DNA of 64,000 nucleotides, from positions 5,890,001-5,954,000 of the forward strand of contig OY755198.1 of NCBI GenBank assembly GCA_963576735.1, in the 5' to 3' direction. The notes beneath the pieces were generated by a model that had not been told where the DNA came from, did not search any database, and saw only the letters and a list, made by a program, of their open reading frames with translations. Within the stretch, counting starts at the first letter, position 1. Every line of letters starts with the position of its first letter. The DNA comes from Bedellia somnulentella. Its lineage: Eukaryota > Arthropoda > Insecta > Lepidoptera > Bedelliidae. Of this stretch, positions 11,703 through 22,315 are shown one piece after another. The translations under genes were made by a program, and so were the position numbers.

Positions 11703-11868
11703 ATAGGCGATAGGCCTGCCCCCAATCACGTGAGTACACTGTCCATGCAAAACGTGGGTACTCTGAACACCAGGTGACAAAGTCACGTGATGTTCAGAAG
11801 TATTAGTACCTCTGCCAACCCCTTCGGGGATATTCGGCGTGGACGTTTATGTTATGTAAATAAAATAT
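11703..11868 (+). repeat. Rep-C, 3' part
   Basis: Starts at GGCGATAGGCCTGCCCCCAA and runs to the GTTTATGTTATG tail. The tRNA-like head is absent. Confidence 0.7.
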
Positions 11869-12039
11869 TAATATTGTTATGCGATAACCAATTTTTATTA
11901 TAATACACAGCTACATTACACAGTGTTGTGAGCTTCCAAAGCTTACAACGTAATGCTGAGGCAGCACCGTTTCGCTGTGCAGAGGGCTTGCCTTCTAAAT
12001 ATTATATTTGTATGTTTTTTCTTGTTTACTTTTGTTTTC

Positions 12040-12170
12040 TAGCTTTGAGAATTGAATAATGTGTTGTTTTTTTTACTTTTTTTTCTCTATTAATGTTATT
12101 TTTCCATGTTCTGTACAGCGAATAAATGTCTCTCTTTCTTTCTTTCTTTCTCTTTCATTACACACTGATA
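12040..12170 (+). repeat. Retrotransposon 3' tail with TTTC repeat
   Basis: CTGTACAGCGAATAAATGTC followed by (TTTC)n. The same 3' sequence flanks the MITE at 19550-19811, where it is interrupted, so this copy acts as a related empty site. Confidence 0.55.
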
Positions 12171-12184
12171 AGAAACATGCAAAC

Positions 12185-12470
12185 ATAAACTCACGCCGTT
12201 AGTTCCTATTGGGGTAGGCAGAGACTATCGATCGCCACTTTGTACGATCCTGATAAACCTCTCTAGCTTCGTTAACATTATCCATCAATCTTTTCATACA
12301 TGCTATTTTATACTTCGGACGCCTGTCTTTTTGAGCACTTTCTCTTTTTGGTCCAGGTGTGTCTAATAAGAAAGTAAATATAATATTTGACAATAATCCT
12401 TCTGGAGCAGTCGGATAACATTCATAGATACAGGTTCTTACGCCAACCATTCTAATGAAGGTAGGCACAA
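12185..12470 (-). repeat. Rep-L, LINE 3' end fragment
   Basis: The minus-strand frame ends in ACMKRLMDNVNEAREVYQDR followed by WRSIVSAYPN, the C-terminus shared by all Rep-L copies. Upstream codons are degenerate. It is a 5'-truncated fragment. Confidence 0.7.
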
Positions 12471-12589
12471 TAGGGAGAGATAACCGATCACCATTGTGCG
12501 ATCTCGATAAACATATTGAGCTTTATTTACATTATATCAATCAAAATTAAACAGGACTTCGATGAATTACAATAGTACTAGTGGGTAAC

Positions 12590-12740
12590 CCTGGCGCGAC
12601 TACGTCGCGTCCTAAATGAGTTTATTTTGAAATTTTCCGACCAATCACAGCGCAGCTCTTTTGAATTTCTAAAGATTTTTTCTGATTGGCCGGTTTGAAA
12701 AAATTCCGACCAATCACAGCGCATCTCTGATCGATTAAAG
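12590..12740. promoter_or_regulatory. Cluster of three CCAAT boxes
   Basis: CCGACCAATCACAGCGCA occurs twice (near 12648 and 12707), with an inverted ATTGG (CTGATTGGCCGG) between them. A GC-rich stretch TTTGCGCGCGC follows. NF-Y binds CCAAT. No gene starts nearby, so this could instead be the inside of an unknown repeat. Confidence 0.3.
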
Positions 12741-12969
12741 TTTGCGCGCGCTTATGATGACACTCAAGCAAAGTCTATGGGCCAAAATCGAAACTTTGAA
12801 ATTCTGTAACAATTAACTTAAACCAGTTACATCAGATGTCTGAATTTTGTGCACACCACGGCCGCGAACTGTACAAGACGATACCTGAACCAAATTTCTA
12901 GCTTAACTCATCGCGTCACAGGCTTCCGGGCTAGAAAGAGGCTTACAGAAATAATATATAAAGATTATC

Positions 12970-13085
12970 TAAACATACTTATCACACTGCTATAAATACT
13001 CAGAACGGGTAGCCAGAGCCTCAGAATAAGAAATGTCTTAGCCACTTTTGGAAGTTTAGTTGGCAAAAGATTGTAAAAAAAAATG
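12970..13085 (-). repeat. Rep-A, truncated and diverged
   Basis: GGGTAGCCAGAGCCTCAGAA and CTTAGCCACTTTTGGAAG identify it; the head is missing. Confidence 0.6.
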
Positions 13086-13259
13086 TAGCTTTGTTTGTTT
13101 GTAAGGACTTTAATCTAAGAAAATACTGAACGTGAAAATTCACTCACAATGTGAAATCTACGCTGTTTAAGAATAATATAGGCTATATATCACCACGCTT
13201 AAATTCATAATGCGTGAGCAGTGATTGTAAAAACCTTACATATTTGAAATATATCTAAT

Positions 13260-13660
13260 GTAAGAAATGAGATCCCTCAGGAGTATATGTAATGTAGAGT
13301 TGTGTGATAGAGTGAGAAATAGTGTGATTCGTGAACGAGTAGGTTTGAACGATGACGTAGTATGCAAGATAGAAAAAGGAATGTAGAGGTGGTTTGGGCA
13401 CATAGAGAGGATGGATGAAAATAAAGTTACGAAAGAGCCAATGTGGATAGGATTGTTAGTAGAGGATGGCCTCGTAAAACGTTTCTAGATCAGATAGAAA
13501 ACGTTCTTATAAAGGCGGGGGTCCGCAGTGAGAAGAATAAAAGAGCATGTATGAGAAGAATATTGAATGTAACGGAAGCAAGAGAGGTTTGTCAAGATCG
13601 TACTGAGTGGCGATCGATAGTCTCTGCCTACCCCAATGGGAATAATGGGCGTTAGTATAA
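13260..13660 (+). repeat. Rep-L, LINE 3' end fragment
   Basis: Plus-strand codons read RWFGHIERMDEN, then a frame change, then RKTFLDQIENVLIKAGVRS and WRSIVSAYPNGN before a stop near 13653. It is a 5'-truncated, frame-broken piece of a non-LTR retrotransposon ORF. Confidence 0.7.
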
Positions 13661-13894
13661 GTAAGTAAGTGTATTTGAAATATAGCGATAATTGTGTACT
13701 AAAGTATAATTATATAAAACCAAGCACTGTGTTACAGAATCCTATTTTAATTGTGCTACATGATTTTTAAAAGATTGAAAACAATTAAATGGAAGCGAGA
13801 TAATAGATAGATAGAAGCGATAGATTTGACTGACTCGTACAAAGTTCATAAACAATCTCTGCCACCCCATTGGGAATAGAACAATAAAATTTAA

Positions 13895-14545
13895 CTATGT
13901 TTAAGTTTCTTTGGGCGATGCGGTCTTATCCCCACACAACTTCAGAAAGTGACTGAGGAATTTTTTATTTCGAAGCTACGGCCACCCCTTCTAAGGATTT
14001 AAAGTCGTGAGTTTATGCGTGTTTGTTTCAGTAAAACGTAGAGACTCTAGCTACCAGTTAGCTGTTCGGGAATCAAAATCGTAACTTATGTCAAATGGTA
14101 GGTTTGGGGTTAAATGAGGTGACTGACATTTTCAGCATACTAAGACCTTTCGTGGAGGCGATACACTTTGTGAGAATGTCATGCCTCCAGTTTTGTGTAC
14201 AGCTAAACAAGAATAATAGCTAACAACAAAGAGCGAATGTATGAAATTTAATTTATAGAAGTTTATTTTAAATATTTAGAAAGCGAATGTAGTTTGTATT
14301 GTCAGTAGAAAACCATTATTGTCGTGTAGTGTCGGCTTAGAATAGCACTACCCCGTTTCTACCGATGGGTGTACGTAAGAGGCGACTGACGGTATTGGGG
14401 CTTTTAAGGGATATTTGGGCGATGCGGCTGGAGACCCATCACCAACAACCTTTACTTTACCATCCTATTTCTAACTCCTTAGCTCTGGCTACCCCTCCTA
14501 GGGATTTATAGCCGTGAGTATATGTATGTATGTATGTAGAAAACC
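13895..14545 (+). repeat. Two Rep-A copies
   Basis: A partial copy at 13905-14030 and a better one at 14322-14545 (head GTGTAGTGTCGGCTTAG, TATG tail). The 290 bp between them has no recognisable feature. Confidence 0.65.
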
Positions 14546-14599
14546 ACTAAAGTGGACGCCTTTAGACCCTTAAGACAATGCACATATAATAAGAACATT

Positions 14600-15040
14600 C
14601 ATGAATGTAACCTGTCCTCGTGGGGTTTGTCAGTATCATACAAAGTGGTGATCAATAGTCACTGCCTACCCCAACGGCAACTACTCACGTGAGTATATGA
14701 AGGTAATGAGAGCGATAGCAAATGCAATTGCAAATGACTTTTTTAAATTTTAGTATTTTAAATTAGCGGTTGCTGTTGCCGAATATTTGGTTCATTTGTT
14801 ACGATGCATTTTTCTTGCTGTTGTTTTATTAATTATTTAAGTTCCTTTTTTAGTTAAGCCTTCTGTTTCTCTGTTGTTTTCGGTGTTCTTTACTTTTATG
14901 CATTTGTGGGAGCTTGTTATTGGCCTATTTCTGCCTATGTAATAATTTTATATTGTAAATTTAGCTGTAAGCCCCCCAAAGATAATAAGATAAATAAAAT
15001 AAATAAAATAGCTCAACCTATATAACTAGGTACCTGTAGG
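14600..15040 (+). repeat. Rep-L scrap and A-rich tail
   Basis: 14626-14700 keeps only the last codons of Rep-L (TCATACAAAGTGG, CACTGCCTACCCCAACGG). 14988-15010 is an AATAA repeat that looks like a retrotransposon tail. No gene is seen in between. Confidence 0.4.
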
Positions 15041-15059
15041 TACTCACGGCTATAATCCG

Positions 15060-15385
15060 AAATGGGGTAGCTATATCACCTCACAGCCCATATATGTCCC
15101 CACCAAGGAACTCGAGCCTACCCTATATAGGGCGATTTGGCCTTAGTGCACCACGCTGGCCAATTGCGGATTGGCAACCGTAATAGTAGCCGGGACCGAC
15201 GGCTTAACGTGCCCTCCGAAACACGGAACCATCTTAATTTTCGGATAATCAGGTGATTTAAACCTGCAATATCCTTCCATCTTACAAATTAAATTTGTAA
15301 GGTTACCAACCCCCGGAGATCGAGCCCGAGTTCTCCGTACTTGAAACCAAGCGCTTAACTGCGAGACCACGGAGGCAGTCGTAGC
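15060..15385 (-). repeat. tRNA-derived SINE, separate family
   Basis: On the minus strand it starts with a tRNA-like head (A box GTGGTCTCGCAGTTAAGCGC; B box GGGCTCGATCTCC) and continues with a long body that includes GGAGGGCACGTTAAGCCG. The 140-aa minus-strand frame across it is chance coding. It is the only copy of this family in the window. Confidence 0.65.
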
Positions 15386-15399
15386 TAGCAGGGTAGCTA

Positions 15400-15715
15400 T
15401 ACAAAGGTTGGAGATGAAAAGTTTCAACATTTGCATTCTATCTGAAAAGATAGACAAGTGGCCTTCCGAATTAGTAAAAAATTCGGAGGTAGGAAACGCA
15501 AACACTACTAAAACGTGTAAAAGAAATAAAGGATAGAAGAATTTCGCGCTGGCAGCCATTGGCACGGTAGCTCAATTGGCAAGAGCGACGGGGGCGTATA
15601 CCCGAGGTCGCGGGTTCAAATCCCGCCTGTGTCGAAATTTTTCTTTCCTTTATTTATTTTTTATTTATTAGTAATAATCCCCACATGAGGTTTTCATGAA
15701 CAAAAAGATTTAAAT
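15400..15715 (+). repeat. Rep-B, near full-length copy
   Basis: Left body TTTGCATTCTATCTGAAAAG onward, then TTTCGCGCTGGCAGCCATTG. The tRNA-like core follows (15561-15634: A box TAGCTCAATTGGCA, B box GGTTCAAATCC, acceptor-like arms), and then TTTCTTTCCTTTATTTATT to CATGAACAAAAAGATTTAA. The tRNA-like part sits in the middle rather than at one end. Confidence 0.75.
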
Positions 15716-15784
15716 TAAGTTCCTCTATCACTATGGATGTCAAAAAATAAAACGATGTATTTGGTCTTATGACCACATCGCCCG

Positions 15785-15965
15785 ACAATCACTAAACAAC
15801 GCCCTGCCTGCATAGCTAGCAAAACCGACCTTTTAACTAGATAACGATTGCTAAAAACAGCCAACCCTTTCGCACTTACATAGTATCGTATACTTTTATC
15901 TCACTCTAACCGACAGAGTATCGATAAAATAACGCTCATGCTAGGCCTCTACGGTAGTAAGCTTT
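15785..15965. repeat. Rep-E MITE, diverged copy
   Basis: Reverse-oriented core: TAACTAGATAACG, AACAGCCAACCCTTTCGCAC, then TATCGTATACTTTTATCTCA. Confidence 0.55.
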
Positions 15966-16430
15966 CACACGTTAATTTAGTCCATAATTGAGAGTGACAA
16001 GTTGTCGTGGCATTCTGCGTTGTGATTCACATTCAAAATAAAATGGATGTTAAATAGTATAGTATAGATAGGAAAAGTATCTAGCTTAGTAGAACATATT
16101 GGTAATGAAATACGAATTAGACATACATATGTTTACGGCTGTAAATCCCCAAAGAGGGTGACCTGAGCCTCCGAATTGGCCTAGACCTCGCTTTTTTAAC
16201 ATACCCTTTTTATATTATAAATCGATAAAGGACATCAAACTTAACAACTTTGCCTATGGAATGCCTATCTAAAATATTGTTATTATCTAAATATTTAATA
16301 ATGAAAAATATCATATACCTAGTTCAAACTGAGAATGTATAGTATAGAATGAGAATCTTTGCTTCAGTGAAAATAAGAAATAAAAAAAACATTTGATCTA
16401 TGCTTTTCGCTCTGTAAACAAAAATAAAAC

Positions 16431-16533
16431 TTCTTTCGGTATTTCCCAGTTGTATTGATCGTCGTTGAAAAATAATATAATGAAAATAAACCGGTAAGCG
16501 AGCGATTGAACTGGAAAATACCGAAAGAGGTTA
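16431..16533. repeat. Small hairpin element
   Basis: Inverted arms CTTCTTTCGGTATTTCCCAG (16431-16450) and CTGGAAAATACCGAAAGAGG (to about 16530). A second small inverted pair, AAACGATCTGCAT and ATGCAGATCGTTT, brackets 16787-16933. Both lie inside the 2.8-kb element. Confidence 0.65.
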
Positions 16534-17049
16534 TGTTTTTGCGTAGACAGAGAATAAATAGACCCAGGGGAAGCGTGTCGGCAAGTGAGATGGGTAATAC
16601 AAAAAAGTGTTGTTACTCAAAATAGTTTTCCCCGTATTGTGGGTAATTTTACAATTTTTTTTGAACTTTATCTTCGAAATTTTCCAATAAATTATTTGAT
16701 AAATATTATCATTATAGTAGTTTTTAATTGGTTATTAGTCAAAGTAAGTCCAAAACATATAGAAGTAAACCTATGAACCGTGTATCCAAACGATCTGCAT
16801 GCTCGCCGTCATCGGGGGCTGATGAGTCCCGCGCATAGATCACACACATACGAAAACTATATCAAATTAGAGTAAAAAATATTTACTATCCATCAAAATA
16901 AGTTCAACCCTCCGAACGGAATGCAGATCGTTTAATTAGATACATAGTACTATATGTATTTGCGAAATAAATAAAACAATCGAATGTATTACTGAAAAGG
17001 TTTAATTCTTTAACATTATTACATAAGTACATTATTACAAGTGTGTGTA

Positions 17050-17700
17050 GGTGCATGGTAAATATTACATGGCAATAATGATGAATTCTAGCACTTAATG
17101 AACGTCATAATGCCTACCGCATCACTTAACTAAAGAAAAAGAACAGGCGACAAACTCCTCCAATGCATTCTCCTATTACACTAGTCATTAAGTTGTACGT
17201 ATCACGGGGCTAAGATCTAAAAAAAATGTTTTTATTTATCATAAACGAAAAAGTACTTAATGAACGTCATGAACAAGCCCTGCCTAACTTACCACCTGCT
17301 CGGAAACTAAAACTGAAGGTAAAAGAGCAGGCGAGAAAATCCAATATTTATGCTTAGCCTAAGACTTAAACTGTAGTTACGTATTTACTGGTTGAGTTGG
17401 ACATAACATCCCTGACCAGACTGACTTATCATTAGATTCATTAATCTGAAATCAAAATATAATTATTGTATAGGACTTGGGACGTGGATTAAACACTTAA
17501 TAATATTAGCGATAAACACAATATAGTCTTTCATACTTGTACACCCAAACGACGAAAATTTGATGATGACGCAGTAGGCTGAAAATTTTTCATTGTATCA
17601 ATGTTATCATTAGATTCATTAATCTGAAATCAAAATATAATTATTGTACAGGACTTGGGGACGTGGATTAAACACTTAATAATATGATCAAGTATGAGAT
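17050..17700. repeat. Direct duplications inside the THAP element
   Basis: A block of about 90 bp (TCATTAGATTCATTAATCTG to ACACTTAATAATAT) occurs at about 17429-17510 and again at about 17606-17690. CTTAATGAACGTCAT also recurs at about 17095 and 17258 with partly matching downstream sequence. The first duplication created the paired exon starts INESND. Confidence 0.7.
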
Positions 17701-18287
17701 GATATTTTTTTAACATACTAAGGTTGGAACAGCACCAGGTAATAATAAAGTTAATTTCTTTTTCTCAAATATATTCTTTTTTTCAAAATGAAGACTACAA
17801 ATTTTGGAGTATTTTGTAGAAGTCCAGTTAATTTTTCCAGTTGATAGAATCCATTCACATAATATTATCTTCATTTGGAAAACTGTAAAAAAATCTACTC
17901 TTTATATACCCACATTAACAAGAAAAATAGTACATGCCATGGAACCCTTTTTAAGAACTAAATAATAAACATCCTTTATATAACTTATATTAGTATATTG
18001 AAATACACATTTTTTATTTAATCCAGGGTTTTAGGGTAAATAAAATACTTGTACTGGCAAAATCACAATGATAAGAGATTTTAGGTTATCAAATTTTAAA
18101 TATAATTTTCATGCATTTGCAGTTTATTTTTCTGCATAAATTAGATATGTATGTGTCATAAATAGAAAATATAATAATCTTACACTGTTATTATTCTAAA
18201 ACTAAATGGTACTTACGAGTGGAAAGACAAATCTGGTTGCTTAGTTTCGCTATTACTTTTACACGATATAACACTGCACCTGACCAT
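17377..18287 (-). pseudogene. THAP zinc-finger gene with a frameshift
   Basis: Four minus-strand exons fit GT-AG rules: 18217-18287 (71 bp), 17719-17882, 17537-17623 and 17377-17445. Exon 1 has Cys-x4-Cys (CSVISC) and leads into SFHSFPNED. Exon 2 continues with CEWILSTGK and the closing ligands CSLHF, then AVPTL, which matches the AVPTIF-like box behind THAP fingers. Between NED and CEW the frame shifts by one extra base (near 17858-17866), so the finger is broken unless the base is an assembly error. Exons 3 and 4 both begin INESND, and exon 4 ends PTQPVNT and a stop. Exon 1 has the same length and phase as exon 1 of the THAP gene at 3982-4759. The gene lies between the inverted arms of the 2.8-kb element. 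Confidence 0.6.
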
Positions 18288-18784
18288 TTTATTGAATGTT
18301 TAATTATTTCTAATGTTAAATTATATTTCTATTTATTGCCAGAACCGATCTCACATAAATAATTAACTAAAAAATCAACGAAATTCTTAATTTTTCTGCT
18401 TTACAATTCAAAAACGGTTTGTTTATTTTGAAAATGTCAAACGGTTTGTTTAGCAAAGTACTTTGCCGGCTTGGCCAGCAGTAAGGGACAGCAAATTATA
18501 TGGTCATGTCTCACTTACTCTTAGTATTTTTAATATTTATTTTCTCCGTCTAGTGCGAGTGAAACAAAATATATGCAGATGTCTATTGTAATTCTCCGTC
18601 TACGTGTTTTTGTTTACAGAGCAAAAAGAGTAGATCAGATGTTTTTTTTTTAATTTCTTATTTTCACTGAAGCAAGGAATCTCATTCTATACATTCTCAG
18701 TTTGAACTAGGTACGACAATTTTTAATTATTATTATTTTTTGAAAATTACAATATTTTAGATAGGCATTCCATGGGCAAAGTTC

Positions 18785-18892
18785 AAATTCAAATTCAAAT
18801 ATTATTTATTTCCAAAAAACGGTTCATACATTGTTTTACAGTGGTCTCCACACTAGGCGCGTAGCCTGTATAGTGGCTAAGTAGTAAGTTGT
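18785..18892 (+). repeat. Nested insertion in the right inverted arm
   Basis: Starts CAAATTCAAATTCAAAT and interrupts the arm, with AAGTT on both sides as a likely target duplication. The left arm lacks it, which defines it cleanly. The CAAATT repeat is typical of RTE-derived short elements. Confidence 0.6.
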
Positions 18893-19024
18893 TTAGTATG
18901 ATGTCCTTTATCGATTTATAATATAAAAAGGGTATGTTATAAAAGCGAGGTCTAGGCCAATTTGAAATTTCACAGCCGCTTTTGGAAGTTTATAGGCGGA
19001 AGATAGGAACAATAATGTATTTTA

Positions 19025-19549
19025 GTGAAAATACAAACTTACATACATATACTCACGGCTATAAATCCCAAAACAGGGTAGCCAGAGCTGCGTATTATTT
19101 TATTGTGTAAACCACTTCTGAAAGTTAAGTGGGAAAATATTATTATTTATTAAATGGGAGATCGTTAGTCGAAGGATCTCCACCAGTTACATACAAATAT
19201 TTTAAGAAGAGAAAAAATTAGGACAAAGTATAACTTTTCAAGAAGAAGAAAATACTTTTTTAAACATGTAATGCTTCTATTATAATTCATTAGAGATTAT
19301 ACTCTGCCGATAGAAATTACAGTTACTTTCATCCGAACCCAAGCAATTTTGATTACTGATAAAACAAAATCGACGTAGAAAAGATAAGTATTTTTACAGA
19401 TATGATAAGAAATATAAGTCTAATTAACAGATAACAACCGAGTTTAATTAAAAAAATACATAAACATACTCACGACCGCGACCTCAAATATCGAAAAGAA
19501 GAAGCCAGAGTTTGAGAATTAGATATCCTTTTACGGAATACTGTACAGC
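19025..19549 (-). repeat. Rep-A fragments
   Basis: Minus-strand pieces at about 19040-19135 and 19470-19540. Between them, 19140-19465 is AT-rich without recognisable content. Confidence 0.5.
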
Positions 19550-19811
19550 CTTCGACCATATATACCAAAGATGCCGCACCCCATACAAATTCAACGCACA
19601 AAAGTGGACCGCGAGAATACCGAAACTGTTTGACAATTAAGAATTTATTCCTCTACAATTATCGACCTTACCGTATTCTTTTGAGACCTATTATTTATTG
19701 CAAGATCTAGCACGCGACTGTCAGTGAAACACTGCTTATCATAGATTTAAGCACCGTTTGGCCGGGCCGTGTTTCGTGCTTTGTTGGTGTATCTTTGGTA
19801 AGTGATCGAAG
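19550..19811 (-). mobile_element. 262-bp MITE derived from the P-like transposon
   Basis: Left end CTTCGACCATATATACC and right end reversed CTTCGATCACTTACC. TGTACAGC is duplicated on both sides (19542-19549 and 19812-19819), exactly 8 bp. About 190 bp from the left matches the 5035-5218 end of the large element in reverse, and the remaining 60 bp matches its 3379-3440 end. It is therefore an internal deletion of the same family. It inserted in the retrotransposon tail also seen at 12108-12150. Confidence 0.85.
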
Positions 19812-19854
19812 TGTACAGCGAATAGATGTCTTTCTTTCTTTATTCTTACTTTTA

Positions 19855-20340
19855 CAGACATACATTTACTCACGGCTATAAATCCAAAAAAGGGGTAGCC
19901 AGAGCTTTTAGCAAGAAACTACTCAGCCACATTTGGAAGTAGATAGGGGACAAGATGGTAGAAATAAAGTATCGTTGGTGACGGGTCTCCAACTGCATCG
20001 CCAAGATCACTTAAAAAAGCCCCATACGATTAGCCGCCTTTTACGACAACAGTACATGTCATTTACTTCCTTTCTAAATTTTGTTAAATAATATGCCACA
20101 TCACCGATTTAGCACTTAAAAAGCTACTACACCCTTAGGGATAGCCAGAGCTAAGGAATTAGAAATTCCTCAGCCACTTTTGGAAATGATATTGGGGAAA
20201 AGATGGTAAAAGTAAAGGTTGTTGGTCTCCAACCGCATCGACCGAAAATCCCTAAATGCCCCAATACCGTTAGTCGCCTCTTACATACACCCACCGGAAG
20301 AAATGGGGTAGTGCTTCTCTCAGCCGACACTACACAGCTT
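19855..20340 (-). repeat. Two Rep-A copies
   Basis: Copies at about 19858-20060 and 20125-20338, both minus strand. The second is close to complete and ends GCCGACACTACACAGC. Confidence 0.7.
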
Positions 20341-20344
20341 CGTA

Positions 20345-21145
20345 TTACGATACAATATCAGATGCAAAAATAAACATACAAAAATACCAGTTAAATAAAA
20401 TCCTTTAATAATCACATATGGAACAAAATAATTTATATGACAACAATGTTCTTGAATTTCTTAATCACAATTTGAAATTCAACGGTTAACATGAAGCTTA
20501 AATCGAGACCCTTACAGAAGTTATGATTGATGTATATTTTATTTGATTACATATTTCTCGAATAATATTTCTTTTATGACACAATTTTATATGGTACATA
20601 TATAAACCCTTAGAAGGCGCTGACCTGTCTATGTATTTAAAAAAAACACGTCCAGATGACACAGAAGACCTGCTTTAAACAATATACTATTTTCCCCAAA
20701 TATTTATGAAATCTAATTTCACTAGACACGAGAATAATCGTAAGTATATAATGATTTTCCAATCTGTTTTTTTTACTATTTTGCAACAAGAGCAGGTAAC
20801 GCCATCTCGCGAAAAGAAACGATACTCTTTAAGATGGTCACCCAGCGCCTTCCTCATCCTGATTATTCCTCATCAAAATCTAACATCCAATATCATCCGA
20901 ACAAACCCATACAACTCGATAATACTATTAGGAATTGACTAAAACCAGTACGGTATTCGAACTATTCTGACGGATTATAAATCTCTCAGATACTTTAGGA
21001 AGTTGAGAGAACCGACAGAAAAAGAATGGTAGAAATGGATCACTAATCGCCCAAAAATCACTAAAAAAAGTCCCAAAACCTTGCATCGCCACTAAACACC
21101 CGCAGAAAAAATAGGCTATTGCTATTCCAAACCGACACTACACAG
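20345..21145 (-). repeat. Rep-A relic after an empty stretch
   Basis: 20345-20960 shows no gene; the short frame at 20706-20942 has no support. 20965-21145 is a strongly diverged minus-strand Rep-A recognisable from ACTTTAGGAAGTTGAG and CCGACACTACACAGC. Confidence 0.5.
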
Positions 21146-21514
21146 CTATTTTAGACTACGGTAAATATTTATACCACATTTAATAAAACATTCACCACAA
21201 AATTATATCTATTAGTTCACTTCATAATTTAAAAATAATTGGGGTTATAAAAAATCATGGAATGGAAGTAATACATTTAACCAGATGATAGAGAAGTTAC
21301 ATGTCATTAAGTCATATGCCCGAAAAAAAAACAATTTAGTTTTGTACGATATTGACAGCTGTCATAATTTTTAGCATTAGCATGTAACGTCATAATTGCA
21401 ATTGACATTTAATGGCGATTTTTCCAACGACATATAAAACAATAAAATATACTATTTTATTAAGCTGCTACAAACTTTTAAAAACCCCACACAAATTCCT
21501 CCAGATACCTGCAT

Positions 21515-21665
21515 AGCTAGTACGAGCGATCTTATGGCGTTACAATAGCGGTTAGAATGAGATGACAGTATACGATACTAAGAGCGAAGGAGATGGCTGT
21601 TTTACACCATGTAATATACAGTTAAAAGAACGCTCGTACTACCTATACTGATTAAGACTATACAC
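21515..21665. repeat. Rep-E MITE
   Basis: Inverted ends AGTACGAGCG and CGCTCGTACT flank the core GTTAGAATGAGATGACAGTATACG and GATGGCTGTTTTACACCATG. The surrounding 21146-21514 and 21666-22220 have no recognised feature. Confidence 0.7.
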
Positions 21666-22221
21666 AAACCAACTTTATCTTAAATTACTAACTTAGCCTA
21701 ACCATCACATTGATATACTAGGAATCTAATATGGAATATTATATTGTAGTCTTAATTAAAAAAATTATATTATTGTGTTAAAGAAATACAAAAAAAAGAC
21801 GACTGAAAATAGCCAGCTATAGTTCATAATGGATTTACTAGTTTTACTACTATATATAAAGGCCTAATTGTGATGAATAAATAGTTCTCTTTTCTATGTA
21901 CCAAGATAACAAGAAGAATAGTTTAACTAGTATAATTTCTTTTTATGTGTGATAATAGTTTAGCCACATATTTACACAATATCAACCCTATTTATGACAA
22001 TAGCGCTCATAGCTGTGAGATGTGAAAGACAGAGAATGTCATGTGCAAAGTGAGATAGGGATAGATTAATCACACAAAATTTTACAAGTATGACATACCT
22101 CTCTCACTCCACACCTCATTCTACTTGGGCTGAGCTATGCTTGCTAAACAACAGCAACAGCAACAACTAAACAACAATAGATGAAACAGTTTTATATCAT
22201 ACAATGGAAGATAGTTAATGT

Positions 22222-22315
22222 TTAATCCTTTATAAGGCAGAGGTATGATCAAAAATTTATTATTGAATTGAAATTATGGTGTGCAATATATGACCAGAGC
22301 CTTATAAAGGATTAA
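22222..22315. repeat. 94-bp inverted repeat
   Basis: TTAATCCTTTATAAGGC (22222-22238) and its exact reverse complement (22299-22315). It has the size and form of a tiny MITE and lies downstream of the MOSPD2-like gene. Confidence 0.8.

Larger units (their letters stand above)
16178..18958 (-). mobile_element. 2.8-kb element with long inverted ends and a THAP gene
   Basis: The left arm (16178 to about 16430) and the right arm (about 18613-18958) are inverted copies, matching over about 250 bp with scattered changes, from GGCCTAGACCTCGCTTTT through CCTAGTTCAAACTGAGAATG to GCTCTGTAAACAAAAA. The right arm is broken by a 108-bp insertion at 18785-18892. AATT flanks both ends (16174-16177 and 18959-18962), and the outside sequences join into one minus-strand Rep-A copy, so both borders are well defined. 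A THAP gene lies inside. THAP domains occur in P and Kolobok transposases. The 4-bp AATT does not match the P type (8 bp) or the Kolobok target (TTAA), so no superfamily is assigned. Confidence 0.7.

Noticed and set aside
15143..15565. 140-residue minus-strand ORF
   Set aside because: It spans a tRNA-derived SINE and a Rep-B copy, and related reading occurs in other repeat copies; it is not a gene.
15543..15636. tRNA gene
   Set aside because: The same tRNA-like core recurs in many Rep-B copies with shared flanks, and the anticodon arm is irregular, so it is a repeat rather than a tRNA gene.
16585..16776. 63-residue hydrophobic ORF
   Set aside because: It lies in an AT-rich part of the 2.8-kb element, with no homology that I recognise and low-complexity composition.
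16795..16860. Hammerhead-ribozyme-like CTGATGAGTCCC
   Set aside because: The 5' core matches, but the stem II partner and GAAAC with correct spacing are absent on this strand; GAAAA about 20 bases on does not give a foldable core.
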